Part shown: piece by piece, positions 45,767 to 55,925 of the stretch
How the letters are laid out: each line of letters opens with the position of its first letter
How positions within the stretch are numbered: position 1 is the first letter of the stretch
NCBI GenBank assembly: GCA_019671005.1
Contig: CM033724.1
Span: 24,405,786-24,469,785, forward strand
Direction of reading: 5' to 3'
Length of the DNA: 64,000 bases
Source of the DNA: Hibiscus mutabilis
Taxonomy: Eukaryota; Streptophyta; Magnoliopsida; Malvales; Malvaceae
Translations under genes and position numbers: made by a program
Notes under the pieces: model-generated
The model's database searches: none
Seen by the model: only the letters and a program-made list of their open reading frames with translations
What the model was told of the DNA's origin: nothing

Positions 45767-47650
45767 ATGACCAGGGCAAGACCGATTACACCATAATATC
45801 CCTTTGATCCAGAAATCGAACGAACCATGTAAAGACTCAGACAAAGGTTAAGAGTAGCAATGGCTAATCAAGACGGTAATATGAATCAGGATGTTCCAGT
45901 AGGAGGAGGAGTGATTCTTGCACGAAACATAACTATTTCAGACTATCTTGAAGGACTTAATCCAGGAGTTGTCACACCTGAAATTGAAGCCGACCACTTT
46001 GAGTTGAAACCGGTGATGTTCAATATGATCAACACAATAGGTCAATTTGGCAGCTCAGCAACTGAAGATGCACGACAACATCATAAATCTTTCCTCGAGA
46101 TTTGCAATTCATTCAAAATACAAGGAGTCACCCCCGATGTTTTACGACTAAGATTATTCCCCTATTCACTGAGGGATAGGGCGAAAGCATGGTTGAATAG
46201 TATTCTTGCCGGATCAATAGGATCTTGGACAGATCTTTGTCGTGATTTACTTGCTCGATTTAGTCCTACAAATTTGACTGATAAGCTTCGTAATGAAATT
46301 ACTTCTTTTCGGCAGACAGGTAATGAATCCATGTACGAGGCTTGGGAGCGATATAGAGAACTTCTACACAAATGCCCCCTACATGGATTCCCAGTGTGGA
46401 CATAAGTAACAATGTTTTACAACATTGTGAATACACCAACAAGGATGATGCTAGATGCCTCGGCAAATGACATACTTCTAGACAAGTCACTAGAAGAAGC
46501 AACGCAAATCCTGAACAGGCTTGCCAAGAATGATTATCAGTTCCCATCTGCTAGAAGAGGAGGAGTTAGATGGCAAGCCACAATACATGAACTGAGATCA
46601 TCAGATTGAATTTTGGCACAATTGTCCACTCTAACCAAGATGGTCCATAACATGCAGAAACAAAACAATACACGGGAGGTCAAGGTAATAGATTCCTTTT
46701 GTGAGTTATGTGGTGGTAACCATAATTCTTCTAAATGTATGCAGAATCTGGAATCCAGCTTTTATGTGGGGAATTACAACCGGAATAATAATGTGATGTC
46801 CAACACATATAATCCAGCTTGGAAGAAGCACCCAAATTTTTTATGGAGTAATTCCATCAATGCTCTGAACCAGAACAATCAGAATGCACAAGCATCGGGA
46901 TTCCAGCAGAATATGCCACGGCAACAGATGTCGCAGCAACAACCGACATCTAGTTCTTTGGAAAATTCTCTCAATGCTTTTATGTTAAAATTTGAATCTT
47001 ATATGGCTGAGAATAGTAACTTCATAAAAAGAACTAATGCTTTTATTAACAGGACCGAGATGAGATTCCAAAACTAAGAGGCGACAATCAAATCATTAGA
47101 AACTCAACTCGGACAATTTGCTCAAAACCTGAATACTAGACCGCAAGGAGGTTTAGCTAGCCATACTGAAGTCGCAAGAGGAATTGGCCACGAGCAATGT
47201 AAGGCGATCACCACTAGAAGTGGCCGACAACTTAAAAAGGCTCAAGCTCGCTCATCAAACAAAACTCCATAAAAAGAACAAGACGAACTCAGCGGAAAAG
47301 CCTCAGATGCTAAACCAGGAATTGCCGCGACAACCAGCAATAAGCATGCCTCTACAACCAGCGAAAAGGATGCCGCAGCAACCAACGATAGGCATGCCAC
47401 AACAACGCAATTGACGATGCCTCGGCAACTCTAGTTGCCCCAGAAATGCCATCAATCAGATTCTAGACTAATGAAAGGATCGAAGATATCCGACTCCCAC
47501 CACCATTCCCACAAAGTTTGAAGCGACAAAAGCAAGAATATCAATTCAAGAAGTTTCTTGATATCCTAAAGCAAGTCTGCATCAACTTGCCATTGGTTGA
47601 AGCAATTGAACAAATGCCGAACTATGCCAAGTTTCTTGAAGACATTGTGT
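45767..47650 (+). pseudogene. gag remnant of Athila A3
   Basis: Start at the ATG at 45767 (MTRARPITP), matching A1. One continuous frame to about 47290 with stops at 45794, near 45830, 46403, 46607 and 47075. Blocks: LNPGVVTPEIEADHFELKP, FNMINTIGQFGSSATEDARQ, LRDRAKAWLNSILAGSIGSW, ESMYEAWERYRELLHKCPLH, knuckle CELCGGNHNSSKC (CX2CX3HX4C), Asn/Gln-rich tail, AITTRSGRQLKKAQ, then in shifted frames LPPPFPQSLKRQK and LPLVEAIEQMPNYAKF. The longest stop-free stretch is 182 codons (45860-46405). The frame carrying MPQQP-type repeats at 47184-47414 is not the gag frame. Confidence 0.88.
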
Positions 47651-47664
47651 AAAAGAGAACAAGG

Positions 47665-48275
47665 ATGGGAGAGTTTGAAACAGTTGCCTCAACAGATGGA
47701 TGCATGGCCATGTTGCACAATCGCATGGCACCCAAGTTGAAGGATCCCGAAAGTTTCACAATACCTTGTTCCATCGGAAACCACTATGTAGGGAAAGCAT
47801 TATGTGACCTTGGAGCAAGCATAAACTTGATGCCTAAATCGATTTTCCAGAAACTAGGAATTGGGAAGGCAAGACCTACAACAGTTATGCTATAGCTAGC
47901 CGACAGATTCTATGTGCATCCAGAGGGAAAAATTGAAGACATACTGGTAAAAGTTGATAAATTTATTTTTCCCGCTGACTTTATTGTTTTGGATTGTGAA
48001 GCAGATGAGCATGCACCTATCATTCTCGGGAGACCCTTCCTAGCAACAGGGAGAACCTTGATCGATGTTGAAAACGGAGAACTCACAATGAGGGTGAATG
48101 ACCAACAAGTTAAACTGAATGTGTTCCAAACACTAAGCCATGCCGATGATCCAGAAGAATGCCAACTTCTTCATGCCACGACAGAGTTTAACTTCAACAA
48201 GGAATTTAGTTGCCTCGACAACTACATTACCGATCACGAGGAACTTGAGAAGTATGAAAAACCGATCAATGAGTA
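47665..48275 (+). pseudogene. Protease remnant of Athila A3
   Basis: GEFETVASTDGCMAMLHNR, KDPESFTIPCSIGNHYVGKA, active site LCDLGASINLMP, one stop at 47895, then EDILVKVDKFIFPADFIVL, APIILGRPFLATGRTLIDV and a linker to 48275. The frame is kept; only one or two nonsense changes. Confidence 0.88.
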
Positions 48276-49480
48276 ACAACAAGAAGAGGCAAATTGGTTA
48301 GTCAATCGACCAGGTACATACTTTGAACCACTGGATTACTCAGGTAAGGAAGGTAAACTCGAAAAGCCCTCTATTGAACAACCACCGATTCTTGAGTTGA
48401 AATAGTTGACAGGGCAAATAAAATATGCTTACTTGGGAACCGATAATACATTGCCTATAATTATTTCCTCTAAGTTACAGCCTGAGCAGGAAAAGAAGCT
48501 GATCAAAATGTTGATGCTACACAAGAAGGCAATAGCATGGACAATTGCTAACTTGAAGGGAGTTAGCCCGGCAGTGTGCATGCATAAGATTTTGTTGGAA
48601 GATGATCACAAACCTTCGGTTGAGGCCCAAAGGAGATTGAATCATGCCATGAAAGGGGTTGTAATAAAAGAAATCATCCAGTGGCTTGACGCCGACATCA
48701 TATACCCTATCTCTGATATTACATGGGTAAGATCGGTACAATGTGTACCGAAAAGGGAGGTATAACGGTGGTAAGCAATGAAAACAATGAGGTCATTCCA
48801 ACCAGGACTGTGACCAGTTGGAGGGTTTGTATGGATTATCGAAAGCTAAACAAAGCCATTAGGAAATATCACTTCCTATTACCCTTTATTGATCAAATGC
48901 TTGACCGTATTGCATGTAAACCCTTTTATTGTTTACTTGATGGTTATTCAAGTTACAATCGAATTGCCATAGCACCAAAAGATCAAGAAAAGACAACCTT
49001 CACATGCCCATACGGTACTTATGCTTTCTGAAGGATACCGTTCGGATTGTGTAATACCCAGAAACCTTCCAAAGATGCATGATGACACTCTTTTCATACA
49101 TGGTCGAAGACTTCCTTGAGTTCTTCATGGATGATTTTTCCATTTTTATTAATGACTTCGATAGTTGCCTCGACAATTTAGAGAAGGTGTTGGCAAGATG
49201 TGAAGAAATCGATTTAGTCCTTAATTGGGAGAAGTGTCATTTTATGGTAGATGAAGGAATAATGCTCGGCCACAAGATTTCATCCAAGGGAATTGAAGTA
49301 GACAAAGCCAAGCATAAAGTGATCGAGAGATTACCCCCACCAAGTTCGGTTAAAGGAATTCGAAGCTTTCTTGGACATGCAGGTTTTTACAGGAGGTTTA
49401 TTCATAATTCTTCTAAAATTACTAAACCCTTGTGCAATTTGCTTGAACAGGATAAAGTCTTCAATTTTTGATGATTCTTG
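48276..49480 (+). pseudogene. Reverse transcriptase remnant of Athila A3
   Basis: GQIKYAYLGTDNTLPIIISS, VSPAVCMHKILLEDDHKP, IIQWLDADIIYPISDITWV, a one-base frameshift near 48760, CMDYRKLNKAIRKYHF, LLDGYSSYNRIAIAPKDQEK (first Asp kept), CPYGTYAF, a stop and frameshift near 49030-49075, then FFMDDFSIF (FMDD), NWEKCHFMVDEGIMLGHKIS and SFLGHAGFYRRFIHNSSKI. All catalytic Asp residues survive, so death is by frame loss only. Confidence 0.9.
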
Positions 49481-49984
49481 CGCCCAAGAATTCAAAACCC
49501 TAAAGGAAAAGCTTACCTCAGCACCCATTCTCGTTCCACCCAATTGGACGCTACCTTTTGAGCTCATGTGTGATGCAAGTGATTTCGTGGTAGGAGCAGT
49601 CCTAGGCCAACACGCAGGCAAGACCTTTCATGTGATATACTACGCTAGTAAAACTCTTAATAGTGCTCAAGTGAATTACACAACAACAGAGAAAGAGTTA
49701 CTAGCCGTAGTTTTCGTATTTGACAAGTTCTGATCCTATTTGATTGGTACAATGGTAATTATTCATACGGACCATTCGACAATTAAGTATCTATTTGCTA
49801 AAAAAGATGCCAAACCTCGTTTGATTTGTTGGATATTACTTTTACAAGAGTTTGACATTGAAATTAAGGATAGGAAAGGAATAGAAAATCAAGTGGCCGA
49901 TCACTTATCACGCTTAGAACGTAATAGGGAGGAGGATGCGGATTTAGAGATTTGCGATGCATTCCCAGATGAGCAACTATTAGT
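49481..49984 (+). pseudogene. RNase H remnant of Athila A3
   Basis: EFKTLKEKLTSAPILVPPNW, FELMCDASDFVVGAVLGQHA, YYASKTLNSAQVNYTTTEKE, one stop after VFDKF (49733), then MVIIHTDHSTIKYLFAKKDA, LLLQEFDIEIKDRKG and VADHLSRLERN. The catalytic D, E and D positions are readable. Confidence 0.88.
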
Positions 49985-50170
49985 TACCTCGGCAACCATT
50001 GATGCGCATGCCTCAGCAACCCTCGATGCCTCGGCAACTCTAGTCGCGCATGCCTCGGCAACCACTGATGCGCATGCCTTGACAACCCTTGACGCGCACG
50101 CCTCAGCAACTCCAGATGCGTATGCCTCGACAACCATGGAAGCAGTTGCCACGGCAACACATGCCTCGAC
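49985..50170 (+). repeat. In-frame 30-bp tandem repeats between RNase H and integrase of A3
   Basis: About six imperfect copies of a unit GATGCGCATGCCTCGGCAAC plus about ten bases. In frame it encodes repeats of DAHASATL (variants DAYASTTM, VAHASATT). It lies in the linker between the RNase H end and the IPWYADLVNF block that opens integrase. A4 has no such expansion (39960-40010). Each unit carries the TGCC-TC-GGCA palindrome. Confidence 0.88.
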
Positions 50171-51460
50171 AATACCCTGGTACGCAGATTTAGTTAATTT
50201 CCTTGTTTGTGGTATTTTACCTTATGGCCTTACTCACCAAGGGAAGAAGCAATTCTACCATGATGCTAAGCATTACTTTTGGAACGAGCCTCTTTTGTTT
50301 AAACAATGTGCAGATCAGGTTATACGCTGACGTCTCCCTGAAGAGGAGCAGCAAAATGTACTCTGGCAATGGCATTCTTTACCCTATGGAGGACATTTTA
50401 GAGGAACACGTACCGCGACCAAAGTTTTGCGATCCAGTTTGTATTGACCAACACTATACAAAGATGCCCAAGAGTTTTACAAGCAATGTGATCGTTGCCA
50501 GAGGATGGGCAATATCTCTAGACAACATGAGATGCCGCTCCAAAACATCCTTGAGGTGGAATTGTTCAATGTATGGAGGATCGATTTTATGCGACCTTTC
50601 CCATCTTCATTCGGCAACCTCTACATTCTACTTGCCGTCGACTATATGTCTAAATGGGTTGAGGCAACTGCAGTTCCCGCCAACGATTCTAAGACCGTGC
50701 AACGATTCTTGCAGAAAAATATATTTACACTGTTTGGGATGCCAAGAGTAATTATCAGTGATGAAGGCAAGCACTTTGACAATAGACTCATCGCCAAGAT
50801 GTTACAACACTTCGGCGTGTCACACAAAATTGCCACGTTCATCACCTACAAACCAATGGGCAAGCAAAAATTTTCAACCGAGAATTGAAGGGTATACTCG
50901 AGAAAGTTGTAAATCCCTCTAGGAAGGATTGGTCAGTAAGACTAGATGATGCACTTTGGGCATAACACAGTGCATTCAAAACACCCTTAGGTATGTCTCC
51001 CTTCCGAATTGTCTATGGCAAAACATGCCATCTATCGATGGAAATCGAACACAAGGCATATTGGGCAATCAAGACCCTGAATATGGATTGGGAAAGTGCC
51101 GGGCAAAAGCGTTTGTTGGACCTCGACGAGATAGAATAATTTCATGCACTCGCCTATAATAATGCACGAATCTACAAGGAGAAAACAAAGCAATGACATG
51201 ATAAGAAACTATTACCGCGGTAATTCATGCTAGGGCAACTAGTTCTCTTATTCAATGTCGGCTGAAACTTTTCCCGGGAAAAATGATATCAAGATGGTTG
51301 GGACCATTCGAAGTTGTCAAACCGTTCTCCCATGGTGCCGTGATAATCAAGTCCATCACTGACGAACATGAATTCAAAGTTAACGGACAAAGATTGAAGC
51401 ATTACAACGGTGCCCATGTGGAACGTAACAAAAAAGTGGTCACCTTTTGAGATGCATGAG
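50171..51460 (+). pseudogene. Integrase remnant of Athila A3
   Basis: IPWYADLVNFLVCGILPYGL opens the domain. The zinc-binding region is split by a stop (50330) and a frameshift, with GGHFRG and QCDRCQRMGN readable. Core: VWRIDFMRPFPSSFGNLYIL with the first Asp, ISDEGKHFDNRLIAKML with the second, then a frameshift and TNGQAKIFNREL, where the catalytic Glu of GQAE is Lys. C-terminal blocks: MSPFRIVYGKTCHL, AYWAIKTLNMDWES, LKHYNGAHVERNK. Multiple stops. Confidence 0.88.
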
Positions 51461-51809
51461 CATGCTCTCCTTTCGAGATTTTTTTCTAACTATTTAAATT
51501 TTTTATTTATTAATTTCGATTATTTTTCTTTTTAGGATAAATTAATTTATTTTCTTTAAGATTAAGACTACATCTTTCTTTCGTATTTATCTAATTGTTT
51601 TTAAATTTTAGGTTTAAGAATTTCTTTGCAAATCTTTATTTATTTTCTATTTTTAGTTTATCTTTAATTTTTGTTTTTGAATTGTAGGAAAAGAGTTCAA
51701 GATAAAGTGGAATTTGATTCAAGAAGGAAGCTTCTTCAACAAGAAATTAATGGACTAAATCTAAGGCTTATATTAAGCCTCCAATTTACCCTAAATAAAC
51801 CCTACATAG
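51461..51809 (+). mobile_element. A3 spacer and start of the lost env-like region
   Basis: T-rich spacer, then at 51685-51809 a stretch nearly identical to the reverse complement of A2 63525-63640 (AAGAGTTCAAGATAAAG, CTAAGGCTTATATTAAGCCTCC). It ends at CCTACATAG, after which the buried LTR begins. The env-like ORF that follows in A2 is absent. Confidence 0.7.
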
Positions 51810-52962
51810 TGATAAGTGTTCAAAAGTACTATTTTTATTACCCATTTTACTCATATTATTGTTAGACTTAATCTCATATTAGTTGCATAATTAGTCATTC
51901 ATGCATTAATTCATGTTTCTTTCCACCATTGAGCTTGATTACATAACTTGGTGATTTTTGTGGGAAAAGATGCTGCTTTGGTGTGTTTTGTGTGTGTGCA
52001 AAATCACTTGCCTAAACAAGGCTAGAACCAGTTGCCAGGGCAGGGCATGAAGGAGACATTGAGCCAGTTGCCAGGGCAATTGTCGACAAAGAATAAGGTG
52101 ATATGGTAGTCAAAATTGATGACTAGACAAGCCCAAGATGACGTGGAGCAAAGCTAAATCCCAAAGGAGTTTGATTTCCATGAAGAGGTTAAAGAAGAAT
52201 TAAATTCCAAGAAGATAGGAGAAGTTCTAGAACGAATATAATTATAATAAAGCATTATATTCTTTAAAGATAATTTAATTCCAACTTAACTTCCTCCTCA
52301 AAGAAGGACTTTGACCTAGCCCTATAAATAGATAACCCAGACGTCAACTCCAGGTGAGCAAGAACAGAGGAATTTCGACAACTCCAAAGGGCAAGAAGGG
52401 AGAGATTTTGACAAGAGAGCAAAGGGGGGAGAGAGTTCGATTTCTTCTTCTTATTTGCTTCCATTAGATTCATGGTTTGGGGATTATTCTTTGTATATCT
52501 TTTGAACGCAACCATGAACTAACTTGATTGGTTGGGGTTATTGTGTTTTGTTGTTGTGAAAAACAATTGGATTTTGTTTAGGTAATAAGAGTTTGCACTT
52601 TCAATTCAAGGTTTACTCATTCTTGGTTCTTATTCTTGTTTGCGAGTGAATTGGGAGAGGATCTCGTAACTTCATCTATTTATCTAATATCGGGAGAGTT
52701 AGATTCAAGAAACGAATGAGTATGGTCTTTATTCAATCTATTGATGGTGAAGATTAATCCGGCTTAGGAATAAGTTAAGGATTTCAAAGGCTACGAGGAG
52801 TGCAAGATTGGTCATTGTTCACCCTTGATTCACGCAGGGATGTATTATCAAGGCATGCACAAGTAGCTAGAGTTTCGACTTAGGGATAAGAAGAAACCAT
52901 TGAAGAACGCTCTGCCGAACCTTGAAGTTGCTGCCTAGATGCCCAAGTAGTTGCCCAGCTAG
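51810..52962 (+). repeat. Buried partial LTR inside A3 (different Athila subfamily)
   Basis: Starts TGATAAGTGTTCAAAAG and follows the Athila LTR to about 1.15 kb (TTGCCCAGCTAG), where it is cut and joined to 3'-UTR sequence (TCTTACTATGATGC). It is visibly more different from the two outer A3 LTRs than they are from each other. It carries a good TATA box (TATAAATA, 52323-52330). It has no PPT before it. Confidence 0.85.
52323..52330 (+). promoter_or_regulatory. TATA box of the buried LTR
   Basis: CCCTATAAATAGATAAC, the best TATA match among the plus-strand Athila LTRs here, at the conserved position. Confidence 0.55.
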
Positions 52963-53537
52963 TCTTACTATGATGCTAAACTTGATGAAACATTGTTGTG
53001 GCTTGATTGATTTAAGGAATTCTAGCGAACTTAGGTTGATAGTTAAGAAATTGGGGGATTAGAATAAAAATTGGATGAATGCTAGAGGTGCCCGAAATTG
53101 GCTCTAGTATGTGCTAAAAATTGATCACTAGAGGTGCCCGAAATTGGCTCTAGTATATGCTAAAAATTGATCGCTAGAGGTGCCCAAAACCGCCTATAGT
53201 CGAATAAATTAATTAACTTAAGAAAACTAAAAACAAAACACTAGAGGTGCCCGAAACCGGCTCTAGTTAAAACATGTTAAAAGAACCCAAGGAAGTAATT
53301 TGAAAACCTCTTGTTTGCATAGAACCCGAAAAATCAACTTGCACGCAACTCCGCACACACTCACAAGCATTATAGTTTGATTCTGATTAAATCCTAAGTT
53401 TTCTAAAAAATGAAAAGCCAATCATACTTCGTGCCACGGTTCTGAGAATTGAAATCAAGTTCAAAGCTAAGTTTATGAAAATTGAAGTCTTGGCGGGTAA
53501 TTATTAGTTTGCATTGCTTGAGGACAAGCAATAGTTC
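52963..53537 (+). mobile_element. A3 3' UTR with tandem repeats
   Basis: Matches the reverse complement of the A2 3' UTR (61000-61460) in order. At 53078-53270 there are four copies of CTAGAGGTGCCCGAAATTGG-CTCTAG separated by ATGCTAAAAATTGATC or longer spacers. It ends with TTGCTTGAGGACAAGCAATAG before the polypurine tract. Confidence 0.85.
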
Positions 53538-53548
53538 GAGTTTGGGGA
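53538..53548 (+). other. Polypurine tract of A3
   Basis: GAGTTTGGGGA directly before the LTR start TGTATTAAGTG at 53549; equivalent to the A1, A2 and A4 tracts. Confidence 0.85.
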
Positions 53549-55078
53549 TGTATTAAGTGTCTAAAAGTACTATTTTATTTACCCTTTTTATTCATATTAT
53601 TGCTAGACTTAGGCTCATATTAGTTGCATTATTAGCCATTCATGCATGTTTGCATTGTTTCCTTGGTGGACAAGCTTGATTTCATATTTTGCTTAATTTT
53701 GTGGAAAAAAGGGTGCTGTCGAGAGTTGTTTTTGTGTGTGTGGAGAATTACTTGCCTAAACAAGGCCGGAACCAGTTACTAGGGCAGTGCATGAAGGAGA
53801 TACCGACGCAGTGCTAGGGCAATGCATGAAGGAGATGCCGAGCTAGTTGCCAGGGCAAATGTCGATACGGGATAATGTGGTATGACAGTCGAAATTGATG
53901 ACTAGATAAGCCCAGGATGACGTGGAGCAAAGTTAAATCCCAAAGAAGTTTGATTTCCATGAAGAGGTCAAAGAAAAATTAAATCCCAAGAAGATAGGAG
54001 AAGATCTAGAAGGAATTTAAATATAATAAAAAATTATATTCTTTTAAAGTATTTAATTCCAACTTAACTTCTTCCTCAAGAGAGACTTTGACCTAGCCAT
54101 CTCCTATTAAAAGGAGACCAAGCCGTCAACTCCAAAGGAGAGAAAAGGGGGAGAGTTCGATTGAAGAGAGAGCAAAAGGGGAGAGATTTTGACAAGGGCT
54201 TTCAACCATTCTTCATCTTTTTTTCTTTCTTGTTCGATTAGGTTTATGTTAGGGATTCTTTGTTTTGTGTTTCTTTGGAACCTAGCCATGAACTAAATAT
54301 ATTTGGCTAAGGTTATTGTGTTTTGTGGTTGTGAGAAACAATTGGATTTTATTTAGGTAATAAGAGTTTTCACTTTCAATTTAAGGTTTACTCATTCTTG
54401 GTTTTTATTATTGTTTGCGAGTGAATTGGGAGAGAATCTCGTAACTTCATCTATTTATCTAATATCGAGAGAGTTAGATTCAAGAAACGAATGAGTATGG
54501 TCTTTATTCAATCTATTGATGGTGATGATTAATCTTGCTTAGGAATAAGTTAAGGATTTCAACGGCTAAGAGGAGCGCAAGATTGGTTGTTTTTCACCCT
54601 TGATTCACGCAGGGATGTATTATCAAGGCTTGCGCAATTAGCTAGAGTTTCGACTTAGGGATAAGAAAAAACCATTGAAGAACGCTCTGCCGAACCTTTA
54701 AGTTGCTACCCAGCCGCCCAAATAGTTGCCCAAGCAACTATCGATTAGTTACCAAGGCAACCCCGTTGCGCAAGTTTCCACAGCAATTGAGTTGCCCTTG
54801 CACTCTTTTACCAAGACGATCTAATTGGCTATCACTCCTCAACTCACGATAACCTGGCCTATTCTCTGTCATTTGATTACATCTTCTTTTACTTTATTGC
54901 TTTCTAGTTTAGTTGTTAGTTAAACTCCTACAATCTTCTACTTGTGTTGTTTTACTTTTTACAATGCAAGAGATTAGATTCTTGAAGTGGCACCAATCCC
55001 TGTGGAGACAATATCTTTTATACTATAACTTGCAACGTGTACACTTGCACAATTGCGGAGCACTTATTACGTGCAACA
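53549..55078 (+). repeat. A3 3' LTR
   Basis: TGTATTAAGTGTC to ...ACGTGCAACA, 1.53 kb, complete. Followed by the TSD TCATG. Differs from the 5' LTR by few substitutions and small indels, so insertion was fairly recent relative to the other elements. Confidence 0.93.
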
Positions 55079-55083
55079 TCATG
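55079..55083. other. Target-site duplication TCATG, right copy (A3)
   Basis: Matches 44158-44162. A4 3'-UTR sequence resumes here. Confidence 0.93.
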
Positions 55084-55292
55084 CACTCTTCATGAACTTA
55101 GACTAGAGTTATATTGCTTCACTTGAAATACTACCTGCTTGGCATTATTGCACTGAGATACCGAGGATAGAAATAGAGCCAAATTTTTCTTGCCAGCACC
55201 TGTTGGCATGCAACCAAAATTTTGTCGAGGTAACATTTTCACAGTTTTTGTTTTTATTTTGATTGCATTACTTGAGGACAAGCAATGAGTTA
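55084..55292 (+). mobile_element. A4 3' UTR, distal part, with inverted repeat arm
   Basis: Continues the A4 3' UTR after A3. TTTTGTCGAGGTAACA at 55220-55235 is the perfect reverse complement of the first 16 bases of the A4 LTR (55305-55320), so the polypurine tract sits in the loop of a potential stem. The region also has the CTTGAGGACAAGCAATG block that precedes the tract in all Athila copies here. Confidence 0.8.
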
Positions 55293-55304
55293 GGTTTGGG
55301 GGTG
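55293..55304 (+). other. Polypurine tract of A4
   Basis: GGTTTGGGGGTG, immediately followed by the LTR start TGTTACCTCG. Confidence 0.88.
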
Positions 55305-55606
55305 TGTTACCTCGACAAAAGTACTGTTTTTAATGCCAATCTTATAATGCTTTCATTTTTTTTAGGTACATTTAGTTGCATTAGGATGTTAAAATCATGC
55401 ATTTACATATGGAGTTTAGAATTTTGTCTATGCCAGTGTGAAGGGTTGTTTTGTTGGCAATTTTGCAGGTTTGGCAAAGGATTTGGCCCAGAAGAGCAAC
55501 ACAGGAAGGAATGCTAGAGAGAATGCCGAGTGTTGTTGGCACAGATGGACCAGACAATGCCAAGCATCGAATGGTAGAGAAGTGAACTTGATGCCACGCT
55601 AAGAAG
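55305..55606 (+). repeat. A4 3' LTR, first ~300 bp
   Basis: Starts TGTTACCTCGACAAAAGTAC. Shares only the AAAAGTACT motif near its start with the A1-A3 LTRs, so A4 is a separate subfamily. Rich in TGCCA and TTGGCA. Ends near 55606 where minus-strand G3 sequence begins; the rest is missing. Confidence 0.75.
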
Positions 55607-55925
55607 CTGTTAGATCCTGAAAAAATAGGACATGATCAGGCTCCAAAAAGATAGCAATTGGAACAATCTGGTCCGACTGGATCTCTCGTACCTCCTTCTT
55701 ATAGGAGACCTTCACTCCTATCGATGCTCGGTGTGACTTGCCTTGATCCGGATCCTCAGCATGCAAATAAAACGGTTTGAGCATGCTCACATGGAAAACG
55801 GGGTGAACACAAAGCTTCGGCAGTAACTCCAGTTTATAGGCCACATCACCTACTCGCTTGATGATCTTGAATTGTCCCTTGTACCGTAGCACAAGTGCCT
55901 TGTGCACTCTGGGTTTCCTCAACAC
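55607..55925 (-). pseudogene. Integrase C-terminus of chromovirus G3, chromodomain cut off
   Basis: Minus strand from 55925: LRKPRVHKALVLRYKGQFKI, VGDVAYKLELLPKL, HPVFHVSMLKPF (the GPY/F-type module of chromoviral integrases), then a linker with VSYKKEVREIQSDQIV where a chromodomain would begin. That domain does not follow; the sequence diverges and meets the A4 LTR. G3 lacks its 3' LTR. Confidence 0.75.

Larger units (their letters stand above)
44163..55078 (+). mobile_element. Athila-type element A3 with a third, buried LTR (TSD TCATG)
   Basis: Plus strand: 5' LTR, gag, protease, RT, RNase H, integrase, then a partial LTR (51810-52962), a 3' UTR with repeats, polypurine tract and 3' LTR. 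The outer LTRs are very alike and the unit has a perfect 5-bp duplication, so it inserted as one element into the A4 3' UTR. The env-like ORF is entirely missing, replaced by the partial LTR. The PBS has been lost. Confidence 0.9.
36179..55606 (+). mobile_element. Athila-type element A4, 5' truncated, split by A3
   Basis: gag, protease, RT, RNase H, integrase and env-like regions in order on the plus strand (36179-43350), then a 3' UTR interrupted at 44162 by A3, resuming at 55079 and leading to a polypurine tract and the start of a 3' LTR (55305-55606). There is no 5' LTR or PBS: gag begins mid-domain at the junction with an F1 LTR. The 3' LTR is cut at about 55606 by G3. It differs in sequence from the A1-A3 family and is rich in ATGCCA. 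Confidence 0.85.

Noticed and set aside
47184..47414. Open frame rich in MPQQP/MPRQP repeats
   Set aside because: It is out of frame with gag. The conserved ITTRSGR motif and the upstream gag blocks are in another frame, so this is a shadow of the low-complexity zone.
53549..55078. Tandem array of complete Athila elements sharing LTRs (44-55 kb)
   Set aside because: The outer LTRs are much closer to each other than to the middle one, a single TSD flanks the whole unit, and the middle LTR has no PPT before it.
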